Origin: Pseudomonadota bacterium
GTDB taxonomy: Bacteria; Pseudomonadota; Gammaproteobacteria; QQUJ01
NCBI GenBank assembly: GCA_008501635.1
Contig: QQUJ01000027.1
Location: 18,090-82,089 of the forward strand
Length of the DNA stretch: 64,000 nucleotides
Direction of reading: 5' to 3'
Position numbers and translations under genes: made by a program. Positions 1 to 8,540 of this stretch are shown in pieces. Position 1 is the first letter of the stretch; each line of letters starts with the position of its first letter. The notes under the pieces were generated by a model. That model saw only the letters and a list, made by a program, of their open reading frames with translations. It did not search any database and was not told the origin of the DNA.

Positions 1-317
1 TCCTCGCGCACCAGAAATTCCTTCAGCTCATCGATCTGCTGCTGCTGGAACTTGCGGATCTGACCCCGCAACTGCGACGACTCGCGAACCCGTGAGCCCT
101 TTTCGGCATCCAGTACGGTGACCACGCGATTGAGTTCCGCGATGTCTTTCTGCAGCAGTCGCTCCTGGGCCTTGAGCTGGGAGATCTGCTGGTTAGCGTT
201 GTTCAACTGCCCCTTCAGGGTCTGGTTCTCGTCGCTCAACTCTTTGACGTTAGCGGGAACCTGGCACCCCACCACGATAAGAGCACATGCTGCTACCACG
301 AAGTATTTACGGATCAT
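1..317 (-). CDS. coiled-coil lipoprotein (C-terminus cut by window edge)
   Basis: A minus-strand reading frame opens with ATG at 317 and stays open to the window edge, so about 105 N-terminal residues are visible. It begins MIRKYFVVAACALIVVGCQV: a short basic n-region, a hydrophobic core and a VVGC lipobox, which predicts a lipid-anchored envelope protein. The rest is a Gln/Leu/Lys/Glu-rich heptad-like stretch without Pro or Gly breaks, typical of a long coiled coil. It lies directly downstream of the transmembrane Ser/Thr kinase gene in the same direction, with a 63-nt gap, so co-transcription is plausible. No family is recognised beyond this. The lipobox and coiled coil are read from the sequence; the envelope location is inferred. 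Confidence 0.75.
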   Translation of the reverse strand, partial: MIRKYFVVAACALIVVGCQVPANVKELSDENQTLKGQLNNANQQISQLKAQERLLQKDIAELNRVVTVLDAEKGSRVRESSQLRGQIRKFQQQQIDELKEFLVRE

Positions 318-380
318 GTCTGAATCTCTTTCCGATGGCACGCCTGCCCTGGACCATACCGCGATCCTCGCGGCGGCGCG

Positions 381-2981
381 CTATTTTTCGACGCTGAAGG
401 CATCCGAACTGAGCCGTTCGCCCTCCAACACCAGGTCAAGATTATAACCCCCTTCGGGAAAGCCCTCGACAGGACGCGCTATCTGGAAGAACTTGATTCC
501 ATTTGCGCCGGTTACCACCACCCCCACCTGGGCGATCTCCATGCTGCGCGCACCATCGTAGAGGATCGCTTGAATGACCGTCGTCTCCTGTTGGAGATTC
601 TGATAGTCAAAACCGATGTGCAGCGTGCGATCGGCCCTGAAACTCGATGGCTGCGGACCCTCCAGTCCCTGCAATGCGGAGCCGCTCACCCTGAGCCGCG
701 TGACTTTCGGGCGGATGGCCTCGGCCGCGGCTCGAACCGCCGATTCGCGTGCTTCATCGAGACGGCTCTGTAACTCCAACAGTGTGGAACTCTGCGCGAA
801 TCGCTCGCGCGCCTCCGCCAGCAACAGCGCCGCATCATCCAATTGGCTGGCACTCATCGCCGTTCGAATACGCTGTGCCAATTCAGCCTCAATGGCACGC
901 AATCCCTGATTGGCTTCGCGATTGCCGGCATCCAGTTTGAGCACGCGACGATAGCTTTCGAAAGCGTTTGCGCCGCCGGGCTGGATCAGTTTACCTGCCG
1001 TTTGCAGTGTTCTCGCCTGGTTCAACAGGTCGTGCACCTGCTGCAGGCGGGTGTGCAGGGAGGTGATCTGCGAACCCAGCTCTTTGAGTTTGATCTGGTC
1101 GGGATCGACACTCAGACCACGCTTGACCATCGCCATTGCCTTATCGAGCTCCCCTTTATCGAGGTGTGCTTCGGCCAGGGCAGCGTAACGTTCGGCGATG
1201 CGCGTAATACCCAAACGCGCCGCAGTATTTCCGGCATCCTCGGTCAGCGCCGCCTGAAAGCTTTCCAACGCGTTGGCGCCGGCGGGTGAAGTCAGCGCAT
1301 TGTTCGCCAGATGCTGTTCGGCCTGTTGCAGCAGTTCGCTCACCCGTTGTGATTTGTTGAGTTGCTCCCCCAGGCTTACGAAACCGGCCAGACGTCGCGT
1401 GTCAGGGTAACTGGCTGTCGCCCACTCCAGGTACTGACGGGTCTTGCCCGTGTCACCGCTGGCGAACGCCGCGCGGGCAGCCTCCAGATGACGTTCCTGC
1501 AACGCCGCCAAGCCGTTGGTCGCCCAGGGCTGATCAGGCTGATCGGAGAGCACCAGCAGGTAGAGCTGGGCAAGCTGGGGCGCAACGCTGAGATCACTCG
1601 CCACCCGCAACTCCAACTCCTGCGCCTGAGCCTCGATCTTGGAGACGAGCGTTGCGGCCGGATCTGCGGCAGACGTTTCCTGGGGAGTGTTCAACAGCGT
1701 GGACTCGGGTGCCGCATCCGTGGTCTCCGCGGTATCGGTTGCAAGCGGCGGCGAAGTCCCACTGACGGTCGGTGCCGATGTGGCGGGCGCTGCGGGGAGT
1801 TCCGCTGACTCACCTGCACTCACCGGCGGTGATTTCGCGTCCCTGCCCGGTGCCTGTGCGGTTTCAAACGGGTTTTGCCATCGCCCCAGCCACGGATCGA
1901 GATACCCCAAGTAGTAGGCCGCTCCGACCCCGCCGGTGACGATGAGCAACAACCACAACCACAGCCCGGCCCCGCCGCCGGATCTGGTGCTGGTTTGCGT
2001 GCGCCGGTAATCGGCCGGGACACGCACTGCATCCTGCGGTGCAGTGGGTGCCGAATCCTGGCTATTGGTCTTGATCGCGACCTTGGGCTTCATTGCCAGC
2101 GTCGGCGTGCGCGCCGGCGTATCCCCAGCGCCATTTTCATCCTCGACGCCGTTCTGCCCTTTGCGCGCCAGTAATGCACGCTCGCACGCCGCACTGATGC
2201 GATCCAACGCCACCACCATTTCGGCGCCGCTCTGATAACGATGATCGGGGTCTTTGGCCAGCACCTTGTCGATCACCGGCTGAAAGACACGCAGCTTGTT
2301 GGGCAACTGCGGCAAGGGATCGGTGATGTGCTTGAGCGCAACCGCCACAGGCGTTTCGGCATGGTAGGGCACGCGGCCGGCAAGCAGCTGAAACATCACG
2401 ACGCCCAGACTGTAGAGATCCGCCCGATGATCGACCCGGGTGCCGCGTGCCTGCTCCGGGCTCATGTACTGAGGCGTGCCGATCACGGTGCCGGTCTGCG
2501 TCATGCTGACATCGACCTCGACGGCGCGGGCAATACCGAAATCCATCAGCACCGCGCGACCATCCTCTTCACGCAGCATGATGTTGTCGGGTTTTACGTC
2601 GCGATGGATGTAACCCTTCTTGCTGGCATAATCGAGCGCCAGCGCGACCTCCTTGATGATGCGCAACCGTTCCAGGAGCGAAAGCTGGTCGCGTTTGTGG
2701 CGCAGATCCTTACCCTTTACATACTCCATCGACATATAGTGGTGCCCGTCGCGCTCGCCGATGTCGTAGACGGTCACGATATTGGGGTGTACCAGGCGGC
2801 TGACGATCTGCGCCTCGCGCAGAAACCGCTCATGAAAATCGGGATCCGCCGAAAGGCTGGACGACATGATTTTCAACGCCACCTCGCGACCGAAACTCTC
2901 CTGAATCGCCAGGTAGACGGTCGCCATCCCGCCCTTGCCGAGTTCGCGGATGATCTGGTAGCCGGGTATTTCCATCGCCAT
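381..2981 (-). CDS. transmembrane Ser/Thr protein kinase with periplasmic repeat domain
   Basis: This is a Hanks-type (PknB-like) kinase of 866 residues. Visible motifs are the glycine-rich loop GKGGMATV (15-22), the ATP lysine in VALK (K37), the catalytic loop HRDVKPDN (D128), the DFG motif (D147) and SPE in place of APE near 174. A Pro/Ser/Thr-rich linker follows, then one membrane segment around 339-360 (LWLWLLLIVTGGVGAAYYLG). The remaining ~500 residues are predicted extracytoplasmic, Ala/Leu-rich and TPR-like, ending in a beta-rich tail. ATG at 2981 is two codons upstream of a second ATG at 2975; either could be the start. Such kinases phosphorylate cytoplasmic proteins on Ser/Thr in response to envelope signals, but the target here is unknown. 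The neighbouring gene upstream encodes a nucleotidyl cyclase, so the pair could form a signalling unit. Confidence 0.93.
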   Translation of the reverse strand: MAMEIPGYQIIRELGKGGMATVYLAIQESFGREVALKIMSSSLSADPDFHERFLREAQIVSRLVHPNIVTVYDIGERDGHHYMSMEYVKGKDLRHKRDQLSLLERLRIIKEVALALDYASKKGYIHRDVKPDNIMLREEDGRAVLMDFGIARAVEVDVSMTQTGTVIGTPQYMSPEQARGTRVDHRADLYSLGVVMFQLLAGRVPYHAETPVAVALKHITDPLPQLPNKLRVFQPVIDKVLAKDPDHRYQSGAEMVVALDRISAACERALLARKGQNGVEDENGAGDTPARTPTLAMKPKVAIKTNSQDSAPTAPQDAVRVPADYRRTQTSTRSGGGAGLWLWLLLIVTGGVGAAYYLGYLDPWLGRWQNPFETAQAPGRDAKSPPVSAGESAELPAAPATSAPTVSGTSPPLATDTAETTDAAPESTLLNTPQETSAADPAATLVSKIEAQAQELELRVASDLSVAPQLAQLYLLVLSDQPDQPWATNGLAALQERHLEAARAAFASGDTGKTRQYLEWATASYPDTRRLAGFVSLGEQLNKSQRVSELLQQAEQHLANNALTSPAGANALESFQAALTEDAGNTAARLGITRIAERYAALAEAHLDKGELDKAMAMVKRGLSVDPDQIKLKELGSQITSLHTRLQQVHDLLNQARTLQTAGKLIQPGGANAFESYRRVLKLDAGNREANQGLRAIEAELAQRIRTAMSASQLDDAALLLAEARERFAQSSTLLELQSRLDEARESAVRAAAEAIRPKVTRLRVSGSALQGLEGPQPSSFRADRTLHIGFDYQNLQQETTVIQAILYDGARSMEIAQVGVVVTGANGIKFFQIARPVEGFPEGGYNLDLVLEGERLSSDAFSVEK

Positions 2982-3154
2982 AGGTTTTGCAAGCCGTCCG
3001 TGAAGCGGCTGAACACTCCGTAACTGTGCGGTACAACATGTGGGGAAAGGCGCATGCCGCCGAACCCCAGGCAGCAGGCTAATCGCTTGAGCGGCCGTTG
3101 TTTTTTGCGATGATAATCGGTTCGTTTAGCGGAAACCAGCGCAATGGGGCAGGC

Positions 3155-4690
3155 TCACGGCCGGCGCAGCGCGACGACGGTGGTTCCCGCAATTACCTGA
3201 TCGCCAAAACGTACCGGCACCGGTTGGAGGATCTCCACCAAACCACCATCACGCAATACGTAGGTCGTGCACTCCTTGTGCATCGGCACCAGTTCCAATG
3301 ACCCGTGCCCCACCCGAATCGCGAATTGCCGCCTCCCCACCAGTCCGCGATCCAGCGTGAAATCCTGCTCGCGTGCCTGGCGCGCCTTGCTCCCGGCACA
3401 CCAGCGTATGTTGGTCTGCCCAGGACGCCTGGGGAAAGCGAAGCCCGGTGCCCGCGGTTGCCGGCCCAACTCGACGGTCTGTCCCCGTCCGACACCCAAC
3501 TTGAGCGTGGTGTCGCGCAGCAATGCGCCGCAGTACTCTCCCTCCAGAGGCAGGAATTCGAACCCCCCTGCCGGCGTATTGATGATCTGACGTTTGGCAA
3601 GCATCACCTTCTCATCCTCGGCCAGCGCCCCTCCCCCGACCGCGATTTCACTGCAGCGCGCATGAAGTTCGACTCCCTCCCTGGTTACGGCGATGCGCAG
3701 CAGCGCACGATCCGACTCGGTCGCCCAATCTCCGTCAGGTGTCAGTTCGTAGTGGTAGGCGGCCACCACGTCTGCCAATGGCACCCTGGGGAGAGCCAAA
3801 CCACCAAACACTATCTCCAGGGTGATCTCTTCGATGCGTTTGACGAGCACCGTCAGCTGCGCGCCATCGCCTGAATCGCCATTGTCGCGCCTGTCGCGAG
3901 AAAATTCCGCCAGCGCGAACGTGACTGCGGTCGGTGTGCCGATAATCAACCCGCAACCGGCATCGAGCCAGGCCTGCCGTTCACCAGCGGCAATTCGATA
4001 GTCCGCCAAATAGAGCACATCCGGACTCAGCACCGGCAGCGCATCGACCGCTTCGGCCAATCGTGCCGAACCGGGTTCAAAACCCTGAAACAGTATGATC
4101 GGATCGGGAGGCAGCTTTGGCGTGGGATGGTCCGGTGTAATACTCACCAGCCGCCCCTGCCCTGCCGCGATGCTCACCCGCTGCGGCAGCCAGACCCGAT
4201 CTTCGGGCACCAGGCGATAACAGGCGATCTCTCCGGGTACGCCCTTGAGGCGGAATGAGCCCACCGGCTCCCATGGCACTTCGGAGGCGTTCATGCACAA
4301 GCGCGTGGCATTGCTGAACCAGACCTCTCCCGCCGGGGTGCGCGCGAGGATACGCGCCGCCAGATTGACAGGATCGCCAAAGGCATCGCCATCGATGATC
4401 TCCACATCCCCGGTATTCAGGGCGAGGCGCAGTTCGAGGCTCTCCTGGGTTTGGCGCAGATGGTGAATATCGAGCGCCGCCCGCAAGCCGTCGGTGGCCG
4501 AGGGAAAGAGACAGAGAAACGAGTCGCCGATATTCTTGACCACGCGGCCGCCATAGTTTTCGACGATGGGGCGCACACGCTCCTCGTGCTGCTTGAGGAT
4601 GCGCCGCAGTCCCTCTCGATCGACACCGGCAACACTCTCGGTGTAACCCGCGAGATCGGTAAAGAGGATGGTCTGTGTGGCAGTCGTCAC
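3155..4690 (-). CDS. class III adenylate/guanylate cyclase domain protein
   Basis: Residues 5-165 form a class III nucleotidyl cyclase catalytic domain: ILFTDLAGYT carries the first metal Asp (D12), NIGDSFLCLF the second (D56), and GDAFGDPVNLAARI is the typical dimer-interface stretch. There is no transmembrane segment or signal peptide, so the enzyme is cytoplasmic. The middle region is unassigned. The last ~110 residues contain a GR...R-rich beta stretch that weakly resembles a degenerate FHA domain (GVGRGQTVELGRQ, then LVGRRQFAIRVG); an FHA module would fit the Ser/Thr kinase encoded downstream. Whether it makes cAMP or cGMP cannot be told from this reading. The 173-nt gap to the kinase gene is on the same strand. 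Confidence 0.85.
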   Translation of the reverse strand: MTTATQTILFTDLAGYTESVAGVDREGLRRILKQHEERVRPIVENYGGRVVKNIGDSFLCLFPSATDGLRAALDIHHLRQTQESLELRLALNTGDVEIIDGDAFGDPVNLAARILARTPAGEVWFSNATRLCMNASEVPWEPVGSFRLKGVPGEIACYRLVPEDRVWLPQRVSIAAGQGRLVSITPDHPTPKLPPDPIILFQGFEPGSARLAEAVDALPVLSPDVLYLADYRIAAGERQAWLDAGCGLIIGTPTAVTFALAEFSRDRRDNGDSGDGAQLTVLVKRIEEITLEIVFGGLALPRVPLADVVAAYHYELTPDGDWATESDRALLRIAVTREGVELHARCSEIAVGGGALAEDEKVMLAKRQIINTPAGGFEFLPLEGEYCGALLRDTTLKLGVGRGQTVELGRQPRAPGFAFPRRPGQTNIRWCAGSKARQAREQDFTLDRGLVGRRQFAIRVGHGSLELVPMHKECTTYVLRDGGLVEILQPVPVRFGDQVIAGTTVVALRRP

Positions 4691-4907
4691 ACGGTTTCCC
4701 TGTAGATTGGAAGGGTATGCTTTGGGCGATTGCCCGACTGGGCGACACTCTACCGCGCGGATGCCGGATCGTCGAGACGAGCCGTGACGAGCCCCTCCCC
4801 TAAAAGGGATAGCCCACCTTCACCGTCAGGCAGGTAGTCTCTTTCCGTGCCGCTGCCTACTTTAGATGGATGCCTGTATTCATTGAAACCACGAGGAGAT
4901 CGAACCC

Positions 4908-5246
4908 ATGCCCTATGAGTTAAACGGCACCCCCATCGCGTGCGACGCCAACGGTTATCTGACCGATATCAACGACTGGTCAGAAGAGCTGGCTCCGGTC
5001 ATCGCTGCGACGGAGGAGATCGAACTGACCGACAAGCATATGGATGTGATTCGCTATCTGCGCGACGAGTACATCAACAACGGCCAGAACCAGCCCAACG
5101 AGCGCACCATTCTCAAAGCCATGGGCGAAATCTGGGGCGGACGGGTATCGAGCAAGGATCTCTACGATCTCTTTCCCCGCATGCCAAGCAAGCAGGGCGG
5201 CAAGATCGCGGGGCTACCCGAGAGCCGTCGCAAAGGCGGTTATTGA
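4908..5246 (+). CDS. DsrC/TusE-family protein lacking both C-terminal cysteines (RspA-type)
   Basis: This 112-residue protein matches the DsrC/TusE fold: ELNGTPIACDANGYL at the start, then DWSEELAPVIA, a central RYLRDEYINNGQNQP, and RTILKAMGEIWGGRVSSKDLYDLFP. DsrC normally ends with two redox-active cysteines and TusE with the penultimate one. Here the tail is KIAGLPESRRKGGY with no cysteine; the only Cys is near residue 13. Cysteine-less members have been set apart in the literature as RspA, with a suggested regulatory rather than sulfur-carrying role. The start ATG has a good ribosome site (GAGGAG). It stands alone, convergent with the peptidase gene (7 nt between the ends). The family is clear; the role is inference. 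Confidence 0.9.
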   Translation: MPYELNGTPIACDANGYLTDINDWSEELAPVIAATEEIELTDKHMDVIRYLRDEYINNGQNQPNERTILKAMGEIWGGRVSSKDLYDLFPRMPSKQGGKIAGLPESRRKGGY

Positions 5247-5253
5247 AAATCAG

Positions 5254-6432
5254 TCAGATGAGGTTCGCCAGCTGCCGGCGATAACGATCAGCGTTGCGCT
5301 GCATCCGTTGTCTGACTGCCTGCCAGGGGTGCGTGTCGGCAAGCGGACACTCCACCAGCGCCCGACACAATCGCAGGGTATCGCCGACGTCGTCGAGATG
5401 GACGAATTCCGGTGCCGGTCCGTTCGCTTTAACGCAATCCGGTCCCCCCTCGAATCCCTGATTGTGGTAGTTGCCCAGCGGCACCGAGATCCCCACGGTA
5501 GGGATTTCCCAGGCCATCGCAGCACTCGCCTCGCATGCGCCGCCGTCCATCAAGCGGCGCTGATGGCGCTTGGGCAGTATCTTGGCCGCCATCTCTGTCA
5601 GTTGCTGCAGCGCGGTGGCCGAGAACACAGTACGCCGATCACCGAGGCGCACAACCGGCCCTTTACCGATCTCTGCACCCGGCAGGGTGCGCGACGCTTC
5701 CAGACTGACCGCCAACAGCGGCCGGCGCGCACGCTCCAGCCAGCCCAGTTCCAGATGACGTATCGCGCCGACATAACCGACCTCCTCGCCGCGGGTCAGC
5801 AGACCGATGAACGGGGCAGGCGATTTACGGCGAGTGGCATGGATCTCCCGCGCCATCTCGACAATGACATGCACGCCCACCAGATCGTCAGCGACACGCG
5901 TGTGCAGCCGCTTGCCACTCCGCCATACCGGCGCTCTGAAGTCCAATCCACCGAAGATCCGGGTGGCGCGGCCGGCGTGCTGCTCCAAAGCCGGATCATT
6001 CACGCGAATCTCGGCGCGCTCCAGCGAGCGGCCGCTTTTTGCAAGTTGCGTTGCGATGATGCGGCCCTCGCCCAGCTGAGCAGTATCGGAGGCAAGCCAC
6101 ACGCGGGCGCCCCTGAGGTGACGCACGGGACCGCCGCCATACCAGCGTACTGCCAGAGTGCGCTCATCGCGCCAGCGCAGACCATGAAACCCGGGATGAT
6201 CCATATGCGCGATGAAGAAGCGCAGCGGTTCGGCGACAGATGATCGCACCAGCGCCCGGTACTCGCGCGCCGATCGCACCCCCACCACGCGGTTGCCATG
6301 GGGATCGGTGAAGAACGGGACCCTCTTCTCGCTGAGTTGTCGCTCCACCTCAGCCGCGACCCACATTTCGCGAAAGGGCGCCGTGGGCTGTCCCAGCAAA
6401 CCAAGCAAACGCCCGAGAGCGTCGCGCTCCAT
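5254..6432 (-). CDS. M42/M28-like zinc aminopeptidase
   Basis: This 392-residue protein has the order of ligands expected of co-catalytic zinc peptidases: AHMDHPG near 75-81 (first zinc His/Asp), VADDLVGVHV near 182 (bridging Asp), RGEEVGYVGA near 210 (catalytic Glu pair), SLEASR (third-site Asp/Glu region), and a late HNQG with the last His ligand. This pattern is closest to the M42 glutamyl/deblocking aminopeptidase group. There is no signal peptide, so it is cytoplasmic. It is followed within 6 nt upstream by the small acidic protein at 6439-6708 on the same strand, which suggests an operon of two genes. The substrate is unknown. Confidence 0.8.
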   Translation of the reverse strand: MERDALGRLLGLLGQPTAPFREMWVAAEVERQLSEKRVPFFTDPHGNRVVGVRSAREYRALVRSSVAEPLRFFIAHMDHPGFHGLRWRDERTLAVRWYGGGPVRHLRGARVWLASDTAQLGEGRIIATQLAKSGRSLERAEIRVNDPALEQHAGRATRIFGGLDFRAPVWRSGKRLHTRVADDLVGVHVIVEMAREIHATRRKSPAPFIGLLTRGEEVGYVGAIRHLELGWLERARRPLLAVSLEASRTLPGAEIGKGPVVRLGDRRTVFSATALQQLTEMAAKILPKRHQRRLMDGGACEASAAMAWEIPTVGISVPLGNYHNQGFEGGPDCVKANGPAPEFVHLDDVGDTLRLCRALVECPLADTHPWQAVRQRMQRNADRYRRQLANLI

Positions 6433-6438
6433 GTAGCC

Positions 6439-6708
6439 CTACTGCTGCTTGCGGGGAGTAAAATGCATCTTGACCGGATTACCCTGGGTCGGGCACTCGC
6501 CACTTGAACAGGGCGTCGGCGCCGGCAGCGGTTCGTTGCCGATCCGTCGCGCCCGTTCACCCTCAACTATCCACTCCAGTCGGAAGGGCTCGACCTCCTC
6601 CGAAGGAAAAGGTATCACCATCCCCTCGTCGCCCAGGTTTTCAAGCACCTGGTAGGCCTCACCCTGCAACAACACCACATCACCCGGAACAAACTGTACT
6701 TCAGTCAC
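6439..6708 (-). CDS. small acidic hypothetical protein
   Basis: I place the start at GTG 6708, giving 89 residues. It is preceded by GGGAGG with 7 nt spacing, whereas the longer reading from ATG 6738 has no ribosome site. The N-terminus (TEVQFVPGDVVLLQGEAYQVLE) looks like a small beta-barrel of the carbon-storage or SH3-like kind, with acidic residues around 25-50. The C-terminus is Pro/Cys-containing (CSSGECPTQ), a CxxxxC pair that could bind a metal or form a disulfide. No family is recognised. It precedes the peptidase gene by 6 nt and is probably translated from the same message. Confidence 0.65.
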   Translation of the reverse strand: MTEVQFVPGDVVLLQGEAYQVLENLGDEGMVIPFPSEEVEPFRLEWIVEGERARRIGNEPLPAPTPCSSGECPTQGNPVKMHFTPRKQQ

Positions 6709-6810
6709 GCCATAACCTCCCTCAAAATTGATCGGCAAACAGCCGAATGGGTTACTACTGAAGTCAAGCCTACATCAACAACCGCTTATTCCTGAACGAT
6801 TAAAAAACAA

Positions 6811-6840
6811 TTGGTTGACTTGGGGGGAGTATCGTATAGT
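6811..6840 (+). promoter_or_regulatory. putative cold-shock gene promoter
   Basis: TTGGTT (6811-6816) and TATAGT (6835-6840) are separated by 18 nt. They would place the start of transcription about 110 nt upstream of the cold-shock ATG. A long leader of this kind is usual for cspA-type mRNAs. The boxes are imperfect. Confidence 0.35.
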
Positions 6841-6956
6841 TCTTGCGCGGCAGTTTAAGGTCGTTGACGTTTTGGTTGGTCCCCGCTGTGTCGCCTCCGA
6901 ACATCTCACCTCGTATCTGCCCGGATAGATCCTTTTTTTCTTGGTTAGGAATAGTT

Positions 6957-7160
6957 ATGGCAACTGGTACCGTTAAGTGGTTCAACGAATCTAAAGGCTT
7001 CGGCTTCATCACCCCCGACAATGGCGGATCCGACGTGTTTGTACACTTCAGCGCCGTCCAGGCTCAGGGTTTCAAGACTCTGGCGGAAGGCCAGAAGGTC
7101 ACTTTCGAGGTTCAGGACAGCCCCAAGGGCCCGCAGGCGAGCAACGTCGTTCCGGCGTAA
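6957..7160 (+). CDS. cold-shock protein (CspA family)
   Basis: This 67-residue single CSD domain has RNP1 (KGFGFI, 13-18) and RNP2 (DVFVHF, 26-31), and the usual start [10 protein letters not shown] and end [10 protein letters not shown]. The family binds single-stranded RNA/DNA and acts as an RNA chaperone at low temperature or in growth transitions. The length is standard. The ATG at 6957 follows a GGTTAGGA ribosome site. The mRNA has a long leader and a strong terminator directly downstream, so the gene is monocistronic. Confidence 0.97.
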   Translation: MATGTVKWFNESKGFGFITPDNGGSDVFVHFSAVQAQGFKTLAEGQKVTFEVQDSPKGPQASNVVPA

Positions 7161-7192
7161 ACCCGTTTTTCGCGAAGTACCTGATTATCGAG

Positions 7193-7223
7193 AACCCCGC
7201 CCGGTGCGGGGTTCTTCTTTTTT
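7193..7223 (+). terminator. rho-independent terminator of the cold-shock gene
   Basis: A perfect 8-bp stem AACCCCGC/GCGGGGTT (7193-7200 with 7206-7213) and 5-nt loop are followed by a T-rich run to 7223. It sits 32 nt after the cold-shock stop codon. Confidence 0.93.
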
Positions 7224-7293
7224 GAACGGGCGGTTTTCCGCACACGCCGCGACAATGGCTATACTGAGTCCCATACTCCATTGGGATCGCCTC

Positions 7294-7809
7294 ATGCCGG
7301 CACGCAGCTCCCTGCTCTCAACTTGCGCTCTGCTGGCGCTGGCGACGATGGCCAGTGCCCATTCCCAGTCGTCCGTAGCGCCGCCGGCTCCAGCTGCCAA
7401 GCACACGGCGAAACACCGTACGGTTAGCGCCCCGAGCTATCAGATCGATACCGAATCCGGCGCGGTGCGCTTCGGCGACGGGCGGCAGGGACGACGCCCG
7501 CCTACCGGTCGGACACAAACTGGCAATCCCCAGGGTGCGGCGGGCGGAGCGGATGCCGAAACCGTTGATACTGCCAAACAGCGCATCCCGCGGACACTCC
7601 GCCACCGCGAACGTGCGGTTGGTCGATCAGACTATCGTCCTCTCGCCAATCCCAACCCAGGGGTGACCATCCATCGCGCGACGGTAACACCGTCACCGAG
7701 TGGCCAATCGGGGGATAAGCCACCCACCAAACACAACGGCAGTAGTGGTTTTGCGAACAATGCACCCGATACTTCGGCAACGGAGACCGATCAACCGACC
7801 GCTAAATGA
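7294..7809 (+). CDS. hypothetical secreted protein
   Basis: From ATG 7294 this reads 171 residues. MPARSSLLSTCALLALATMASAHS is a clear Sec signal peptide with an ASA-type cleavage site near residue 22. The mature part is low-complexity: Gln, Pro, Ser, Thr and Gly rich, without a recognisable fold. ATG 7255 in the same frame is an alternative but would put 13 extra residues before the signal sequence. A weak GGGAT lies before 7294. It sits between the cold-shock terminator and the tetR operator. No family is recognised; the signal peptide is the main support for it being a real gene. Confidence 0.6.
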   Translation: MPARSSLLSTCALLALATMASAHSQSSVAPPAPAAKHTAKHRTVSAPSYQIDTESGAVRFGDGRQGRRPPTGRTQTGNPQGAAGGADAETVDTAKQRIPRTLRHRERAVGRSDYRPLANPNPGVTIHRATVTPSPSGQSGDKPPTKHNGSSGFANNAPDTSATETDQPTAK

Positions 7810-7854
7810 TTCCACAGCGGCGTCTTGTCATTACCACACTGGCCAACTAAGCTA

Positions 7855-7870
7855 CTGACCGATTGGTCAG
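7855..7870. promoter_or_regulatory. TetR-type operator upstream of the efflux operon
   Basis: The inverted repeat CTGACC-GATT-GGTCAG lies 10 nt before the TetR ATG. TGACC(N)GGTCA dyads are common operators of TetR-family efflux regulators, so autorepression of the regulator-MFP-RND operon is likely. Confidence 0.7.
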
Positions 7871-7880
7871 CGGACAACCC

Positions 7881-8540
7881 ATGCCTACCACAACCCCCCT
7901 TGAGGCAGTCACGCCTGCCGCGCGCTGCCCCGGTGCCGAACGCATCTTGGCCGCGGCGCGCACCCTGTTTGCCCAGCGCGGGCTGAGCGGCGTCTCTATC
8001 CAGCAGATCGCGGATGCCGCTGAGGTCAGCAAGGCCAACGTCTTCCATCACTTCGCGACCAAGCAGGCCCTCTATCGCGCCGTGCTCGAGGAGGCCGCGG
8101 AGGAGTTTCGCCAGTTGCTCGCGACGCTCTCCAGTCAGACCACGGCAAGCGGTCTCAGTGAATTTTCGCTTCGGCACCTGATTCAACTGCTGCAAGATCC
8201 GGGCACCACCTGGCTGTTTTTGCGTGCGCTCTCCGATCCCCAGCCCACCACCCAGCGCCGCTTGGCCGAAGAGATCGCCAGCGAAGTCATGATGGCTGTT
8301 ATCAGCGCCATCGATGAGCTGCGCAATGCCCATGTAGTGCCCCGACAAAGCGAAACGACGACATTGGCAATGACCCTGTTGGGGGCCAACCTGTTCTACT
8401 TTCAACTGCACAACATTCTGCCGAAACTCGGAGACCACCCTGCACTGCGCACTCCGCAGGCCTTTACGCGGAGCGTTACGCAACTGCTCGTTGGAGCTGC
8501 CCACCCGGACTCGGCTCCCCTAAAGAAAGCGAAACCTTGA
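7881..8540 (+). CDS. TetR-family transcriptional repressor of an RND efflux operon
   Basis: The 219-residue protein has the TetR N-terminal helix-turn-helix: RILAAARTLFAQRGLSGVSIQQIADAAEVSKANVFHHFATKQALY. The C-terminal ligand-binding half is all-helical and not diagnostic of the ligand. I chose ATG 7881 rather than the in-frame TTG 7863 because the latter lies inside the operator palindrome. The stop codon overlaps the ATG of the membrane-fusion protein gene (TGATG), so translation is coupled. By family knowledge it represses the downstream pump and is released by a drug or metabolite. Confidence 0.9.
   Translation: MPTTTPLEAVTPAARCPGAERILAAARTLFAQRGLSGVSIQQIADAAEVSKANVFHHFATKQALYRAVLEEAAEEFRQLLATLSSQTTASGLSEFSLRHLIQLLQDPGTTWLFLRALSDPQPTTQRRLAEEIASEVMMAVISAIDELRNAHVVPRQSETTTLAMTLLGANLFYFQLHNILPKLGDHPALRTPQAFTRSVTQLLVGAAHPDSAPLKKAKP

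Noticed and set aside
2241..3023. 260-residue plus-strand frame
   Set aside because: It is antisense to the Ser/Thr kinase gene, has no ribosome site, and shows no family motif.
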